8,686 nucleotides of DNA, from NCBI GenBank assembly GCA_021809365.1, contig JAKBAC010000143.1, forward strand, positions 1 to 8,686, in the 5' to 3' direction. Shown here piece after piece: positions 5,194 to 8,686 of the stretch (the first letter of the stretch is position 1; every line of letters starts with the position of its first letter). The translations under genes were made by a program, and so were the position numbers. Below the pieces are notes generated by a model that was not told where the DNA came from, ran no database searches, and worked only from the letters and a program-made list of their open reading frames with translations. The DNA comes from Planctomycetota bacterium (GTDB lineage: Bacteria > Planctomycetota > Phycisphaerae > WQYP01).

Positions 5194-6183
5194 ATGACGA
5201 AACGTTTTCTTCTTTTACCGTTGGCGATGGCCGGTTCTCTCTGGCTTGGCGGATGCACCAGCCAGAACAACTCCTCAACGGCCATCAGTCATTATGTGCA
5301 CGGCCAGTTAGATATTGAAAGCGGAAAGACACAAAAGGCCCTCGCCGAACTCACCCAGGCAATTAAACAGAATCCGAATATGGTCCTGGCTTATGAAGCC
5401 CGCGGTGATATTTATCGCAAACAGGGACAGGAGCATAACGCAATTCATGATTATCAGCACGCCGTCAAATTAAATCCCAAAAGCTTTCACGGTTGGTATG
5501 AACTGGGTGTAAGCTTTCAGGCGGTCCATAACTTTCAAAGTGCCGTGGCCGCCTATCAGCAATCGTTGCAGGTTGAACCGAAAAATGGCAATGCTACGAT
5601 GAATCTGGCCGTGGCCTACGCCCAGACCGGCCAGCCGATCTTTGGCGTTATTTACGGTCGTCGCGCGCTGGCCAACGGTGCACGGTCATTTTCGTCTCTG
5701 GCTAACCTGGGTGCCATATACGCCGAGGCTGCCAATGTTGACCCGCATTATGGTCGAAAAGCTCTGCATTATTTCAAATCGAGCCTGGAGTTAAAGCCCC
5801 ATCAATCAGCGATATATCTGGATATGGCGGCGGTGTACCTCAATGGTAAACAGTATGCCATGGCGTCGCGGGTGCTTAAAACCGCGGGCAAACTCGCTCC
5901 GTCCGCCTTGGTGCAGGAGCGGTTGGGGTATGCCTATTATCGTATGGGCAATCTGCCGCAAGCCAGGGCCGCGTATCACGCCGCATTGAAGCTCAAAGCT
6001 GATTATCCGCCCGCGCTCAACGGTCTTGGGGTTGCAGATATGGCCATGGCTTTACAATCTCAGGGTGGTGATCCGGCGCTGCGCCGCAAAGCAATTGCCT
6101 ACTGGCGTAAGAGTCTCGAACTGAATCCGGATCAGCCGCTGATTGAAAAGCTGGTCCGGCGTTTTTCGCAATCATCGCACTAA
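5194..6183 (+). CDS. TPR-repeat lipoprotein
   Basis: This 329-residue protein is a lipid-anchored tetratricopeptide scaffold. Residues 1-20 form a signal (MTKR, hydrophobic 5-18) ending in a lipobox LGGC (18-21). The rest is helical TPR repeats, about eight: near 30-61, 65-97, 99-131, 133-163, 168-202, 204-236 (weak), 238-270 and 273-313. Typical signatures are ALAELTQAIKQNPN (49-62), HAVKLNPKSFHGWYELG (89-105), AAYQQSLQVEPKNGNA (119-134) and AYWRKSLELNPD (302-313). TPRs bind proteins, so the likely role is assembly or docking at the envelope; no partner can be read. ATG 5194 has GAGGGG 8 nt upstream. A start at 5137 would add 19 residues that spoil the signal peptide. The MoxR gene follows 66 nt later on the same strand, suggesting an operon. 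Confidence 0.85.
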   Translation: MTKRFLLLPLAMAGSLWLGGCTSQNNSSTAISHYVHGQLDIESGKTQKALAELTQAIKQNPNMVLAYEARGDIYRKQGQEHNAIHDYQHAVKLNPKSFHGWYELGVSFQAVHNFQSAVAAYQQSLQVEPKNGNATMNLAVAYAQTGQPIFGVIYGRRALANGARSFSSLANLGAIYAEAANVDPHYGRKALHYFKSSLELKPHQSAIYLDMAAVYLNGKQYAMASRVLKTAGKLAPSALVQERLGYAYYRMGNLPQARAAYHAALKLKADYPPALNGLGVADMAMALQSQGGDPALRRKAIAYWRKSLELNPDQPLIEKLVRRFSQSSH

Positions 6184-6249
6184 GGCCGCGGAACTTCGGG
6201 CCTGTGCCAATCACCGCCCCGATCCGGGCGAGACAGGAATACAAAACGC

Positions 6250-7176
6250 ATGAATCCGCTGGAAAGACTGCGAAAAAATATCCAAACGGTTTTCTTCGGT
6301 CGTCCCGAAGTGGTCACACACCTGCTTGTGGGGTTACTGGCCCGCGGCCATGTGCTGATTGAAGATGTTCCCGGTGTGGGAAAAACGGTTCTTGCCAGGG
6401 CCCTGGCCCGCAGTATCAACTGCCAGTTCAGCCGCATCCAGCTTACCCCCGATCTGCTGCCCAGCGATATTCTCGGCGTATCGGTCTACAATCAGGAACG
6501 ACAGGAATTCACCTTTAAGCCCGGTCCCATTTTCGCCAATATTGTTCTGGCGGACGAAATTAACCGCACCACGCCACGCACCCAAAGCAGTCTCCTGGAG
6601 GCGATGAACGAAAATTCCGTCTCCGTTGACGGCCAGACCCTCCAGCTTCCCCGCCCCTTTATGGTCGTGGCCACCCAGAATCCCTTTGAATTTGAAGGCA
6701 CCTATTTCCTGCCGGAAAATCAGCTGGACCGGTTCCTGCTGCGGATTCAGCTCGGTTATCCCGAACGCGACCGTGAACTGGCCATCTTGCGCGAGCAGCC
6801 GGGCCAGCATCGGCTTGATACCCTGGACCCGGTACTTTCCAGCGAAGAAGTGGAAGCCCTGCAGGGGCAGGCGGGGCAGGTGAAAATTGACCCGCTGCTG
6901 CTGGAATACATGCTGGATATCGTCACTGCCACACGCACGCACGAACTTTTGCATACGGGTATTTCACCCCGCGGTTCTTTAGCACTTACCCATGCGGTGC
7001 AGGCTCTGGCGTTGGTGAATAAACGCGATTACGTCACACCCGATGACATCAAGGAAATGGTGGTTCCTGTTTGCTCGCACCGGGTTATTACCAAGAGTTA
7101 CATGGCCAACGGTGATATTACTACCGCTGTGCGTATCATGCAGGAATTATTGCAGAATATTCCCTGTCCCATGTAG
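6250..7176 (+). CDS. MoxR-family AAA+ ATPase
   Basis: MoxR proteins are cytosolic AAA+ ATPases that act as chaperones, often for von Willebrand or DUF58 partners encoded beside them. The 308-residue protein has the complete family set: Walker A, EDVPGVGKT (38-46); the insert TPDLLPSDILG (66-76); Walker B, IVLADEINR (98-106), followed by TTPRTQSSLLEAM (107-119); sensor 1, ATQNPFEFEGTYFLPENQLD (141-160), followed by RF; and sensor 2, GISPRGSLAL (237-246). The length is normal for the family (about 300-330), and no catalytic residue is missing. A modest AGGA (6235-6238) lies 11 nt before ATG 6250; the protein begins MNPLERLRKNI, as relatives do. It lies between a TPR lipoprotein gene and a DUF58 gene in the same direction. 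The target complex is unknown. Symbols such as moxR are used loosely, so none is given. Confidence 0.93.
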   Translation: MNPLERLRKNIQTVFFGRPEVVTHLLVGLLARGHVLIEDVPGVGKTVLARALARSINCQFSRIQLTPDLLPSDILGVSVYNQERQEFTFKPGPIFANIVLADEINRTTPRTQSSLLEAMNENSVSVDGQTLQLPRPFMVVATQNPFEFEGTYFLPENQLDRFLLRIQLGYPERDRELAILREQPGQHRLDTLDPVLSSEEVEALQGQAGQVKIDPLLLEYMLDIVTATRTHELLHTGISPRGSLALTHAVQALALVNKRDYVTPDDIKEMVVPVCSHRVITKSYMANGDITTAVRIMQELLQNIPCPM

Positions 7177-7242
7177 TTCTGCGCCCGTTGCTTGGCCGCC
7201 TGCAAGGTGGAAAAGCAAATATTTTCAAGGCGGTCCGCAGTC

Positions 7243-8448
7243 ATGCGAAAACACCGGCACATGACGTATTACGAGCTGACCTTTACCGGGTTTGTCTTCG
7301 CCGGCGTTACCTGCTTTGTACTTATCGCGGCTCTCAACAGTCAAAACAATGTTCTATTCTGGGCGCTGGGAATTGTCCTGGGAACCCTTTTGGTCTCCGC
7401 AGTATTGGGCGATTTACTTCTGCGGCGGCTGGAAGTCACGCGATCGGTCAGTGAGCACGCGGTAGCCGGTGAACCCATGGAAGTGCATTACCGCCTGGTG
7501 AACCATAAAATCCTCTGGCCCTCCTGCGCTATTCGTATTACCGAGGCGCGCTTCCTGGGAGCCGTCTCGGTTGTTCCCGAAGGTTATTGCCTGCACCTCG
7601 GGCCGGGGCAGACCACGCTGGTGATGACCCATCTGGTGCCCACGCATCGCGGAATTGTCGAACTGCGTGAACAGAGAGTCTGCTGTTCATTTCCCTTCGG
7701 CTTCCTGAACCGGGCGGTGCATATTCGGGCACCACGCCGTATCACCGTCTATCCGCGTATCGGCATGCTTAACCGCGAACTGCTTGCCCGCTCGCGCACG
7801 TTTTGCTCCGGCGGATCAACAACTTCTCCCCGGCGCGGCGGATCGGACGAATTTTTTGGGCTTCGTGAATATCAATCCGGGGATGCCATCCGATCTATTC
7901 ACTGGCGCCGCAGCGCTCACACCGGACAGTTGATGGTCCGGGAAATGACCACCGACACCCCGCCCACGATTGTTATCACGCTGGATTTACGCCCATGGGC
8001 AACCGTACCCAACGGCCCCGCTCTGGCCGAACGGGCCATTGAATTGGCCGCCGCCTGGATGTGCCGCGGCTTAATGGACCACTTTTCCGTTGGCATGCAG
8101 ATTACCGGTTATAGCCGATCCGTACCCACCCTGATCACCGCCGGTCGCAGTCAGCGCCAGATACTTCTGGAAGCCCTGGCCACCATTGACCTGGCCGCCA
8201 TCTCGCCCGATGGCCCCACCGCAGATCCTCTTCAGGAAGATCGTATGTCCCGTGAAGCGGAGCACGTGGTCATAGCGCTATCGGAAAAAACCGCGCGCCT
8301 TGATATGGTGCCCGCCGGCTGCAATTACACGCTGCTATGTATGGACGATCCGGACAGCCAATACTGGCTCTATTTCCCATCCCAACCCGGCCCCGCCGGC
8401 GCAACGGCGGACTTTGCTGCCGTAGCCCCTGAGAGCCTGTCCGGGTAA
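7243..8448 (+). CDS. DUF58 membrane protein, partner of MoxR
   Basis: This 401-residue protein has two membrane segments near the N-terminus (about 14-31 and 37-58), a beta-rich middle region, and the DUF58 signature at 203-235: EFFGLREYQSGDAIRSIHWR, then RSAHTGQLMVREM. In relatives this motif reads like EF..LREY..GD..R.IHW..SA..G.L.V.E. The following part (242-315) has the alternating strand and helix pattern of a vWA-like domain, with TLDLR (246-250). DUF58 proteins are usually encoded next to MoxR and are thought to be its clients or partners in envelope processes; the biochemical role is unknown. ATG 7243 gives a basic N-terminus, MRKHRH, before the first membrane segment. A TTG at 7192, a GTG at 7207 and an ATG at 7261 are alternatives, and the ribosome-binding site (AAGG, 12 nt upstream) is weak. 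It lies 66 nt after the MoxR gene. Confidence 0.88.
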   Translation: MRKHRHMTYYELTFTGFVFAGVTCFVLIAALNSQNNVLFWALGIVLGTLLVSAVLGDLLLRRLEVTRSVSEHAVAGEPMEVHYRLVNHKILWPSCAIRITEARFLGAVSVVPEGYCLHLGPGQTTLVMTHLVPTHRGIVELREQRVCCSFPFGFLNRAVHIRAPRRITVYPRIGMLNRELLARSRTFCSGGSTTSPRRGGSDEFFGLREYQSGDAIRSIHWRRSAHTGQLMVREMTTDTPPTIVITLDLRPWATVPNGPALAERAIELAAAWMCRGLMDHFSVGMQITGYSRSVPTLITAGRSQRQILLEALATIDLAAISPDGPTADPLQEDRMSREAEHVVIALSEKTARLDMVPAGCNYTLLCMDDPDSQYWLYFPSQPGPAGATADFAAVAPESLSG

Positions 8449-8462
8449 TTACCGGGTTGCGA

Positions 8463-8478
8463 TCCCGGCGCGCCGGGA
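8463..8478. terminator. Perfect 16-bp GC palindrome after the DUF58 gene
   Basis: TCCCGGCGCGCCGGGA is a perfect palindrome 14 nt beyond the DUF58 stop. As RNA it would form a stable short stem. It lacks a T-tract, so an intrinsic terminator is only possible; it could equally be a 3'-end stabiliser. Confidence 0.3.
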
Positions 8479-8536
8479 CGATGTTTGGCAACTTGGGGCA
8501 TCCTCGCGTCATCGAGCACCATGGTGATTGCGAGAA

Positions 8537-8564
8537 GGAGTTAGGAGTTAGGAGTTAGGAGTTA
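8537..8564 (+). repeat. Four exact GGAGTTA heptads
   Basis: GGAGTTA is repeated four times without error (8537-8543, 8544-8550, 8551-8557, 8558-8564) and is followed by GAATTTT. The perfect copies suggest recent expansion or contraction by slippage, in contrast to the decayed heptads at 2301-2321. It lies in non-coding DNA beyond the DUF58 gene. Confidence 0.9.
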
Positions 8565-8630
8565 GAATTTTCTGGAAGCGCTACCGCTTTACCATTTTGC
8601 GCGGCAGAATAAACTCGCCGGCTCGCGCCG

Positions 8631-8660
8631 TCTAACTTCAATCTCCAAACTCCAAACTCC
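8631..8660 (-). repeat. Inverted partner of the GGAGTTA array
   Basis: Read on the minus strand, this stretch begins GGAGTTTGGAGTTTGGAG and ends GAAGTTAGA. It matches 8537-8566 at 25 of 30 positions, so the two arms could form a 30-bp imperfect stem around a 64-nt spacer (8567-8630). The spacer holds a small hairpin AAGCG/CGCTT (8576-8589). No direct repeat is seen outside the arms. Confidence 0.7.
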
Positions 8661-8664
8661 TCGT

Positions 8665-8680
8665 CCAACCCGGTGGTTGG
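8665..8680. terminator. Small hairpin at the right edge
   Basis: CCAACC (8665-8670) pairs with GGTTGG (8675-8680) around CGGT and is followed by TTT, where the window nearly ends. It may be a weak terminator for the MoxR-DUF58 transcript, but the stem is short and the T-tract cannot be judged. Confidence 0.2.
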
Positions 8681-8686
8681 TTTGCG

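Larger units (their letters stand above)
8449..8686. other. Non-coding right end
   Basis: After the DUF58 stop no gene is seen up to the window edge (238 nt). The stretch holds the GC palindrome, the heptad array, its inverted partner and a small edge hairpin. MoxR-DUF58 operons often continue with vWA or transglutaminase-type genes. Here the repeat-rich gap suggests either that the operon ends or that the next gene starts beyond the window. Confidence 0.5.

Noticed and set aside
6334..6954. Long minus-strand open frame opposite the MoxR gene (206 codons)
   Set aside because: The opposite strand has every MoxR motif intact; this frame has no family signature and no ribosome-binding site worth noting.

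Overview
The window most likely comes from a Planctomycetota genome, probably class Phycisphaerae. This is inferred from the combination seen here: a secreted protein with a PEP-CTERM sorting tail, two consecutive lipoproteins, a MoxR AAA+ ATPase followed by a DUF58 protein, moderately high GC, and loosely packed genes with repeat-rich gaps. No rRNA, tRNA or CRISPR array was recognised.

Layout. Positions 1-355 are non-coding and repeat-rich. Positions 356-2104 hold purE then purK on the minus strand, two steps of de novo purine synthesis, probably co-transcribed. Positions 2105-2629 are a long gap between divergent genes; it holds degenerate short tandem repeats, a complete 128-bp miniature inverted-repeat element (2362-2489) and a candidate promoter. 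Positions 2630-4324 encode a 564-residue exported, probably beta-propeller-like, PEP-CTERM protein. A second, 174-bp member of the same miniature element family (4327-4500) begins directly after its stop codon. Positions 4711-4929 encode a 72-residue lipoprotein. Positions 5194-8448 encode a TPR lipoprotein, a MoxR ATPase and a DUF58 membrane protein, all in the same direction with 66-nt gaps. Positions 8449-8686 are non-coding, with a GC palindrome, four exact GGAGTTA heptads and an inverted partner to them.

The main discovery is the pair of miniature elements. Each has about 22-bp terminal inverted repeats of the form GGGCGTGGCAATTTTTCCG followed by GGC, and each is bounded by its own perfect 8-bp direct repeat (CGTCATAT and CATTAGCT). 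They therefore look like two independent insertions of one non-autonomous transposable element, mobilised by a transposase not present here. The second insertion duplicated the last codon and stop codon of the PEP-CTERM gene, so the protein end was kept while the mRNA gained a long hairpin.

Functionally the coding content is ordinary: purine metabolism on one side, and on the other a set of envelope-associated genes in which the MoxR ATPase probably works with the DUF58 protein at the membrane. The TPR lipoprotein may be an accessory scaffold.
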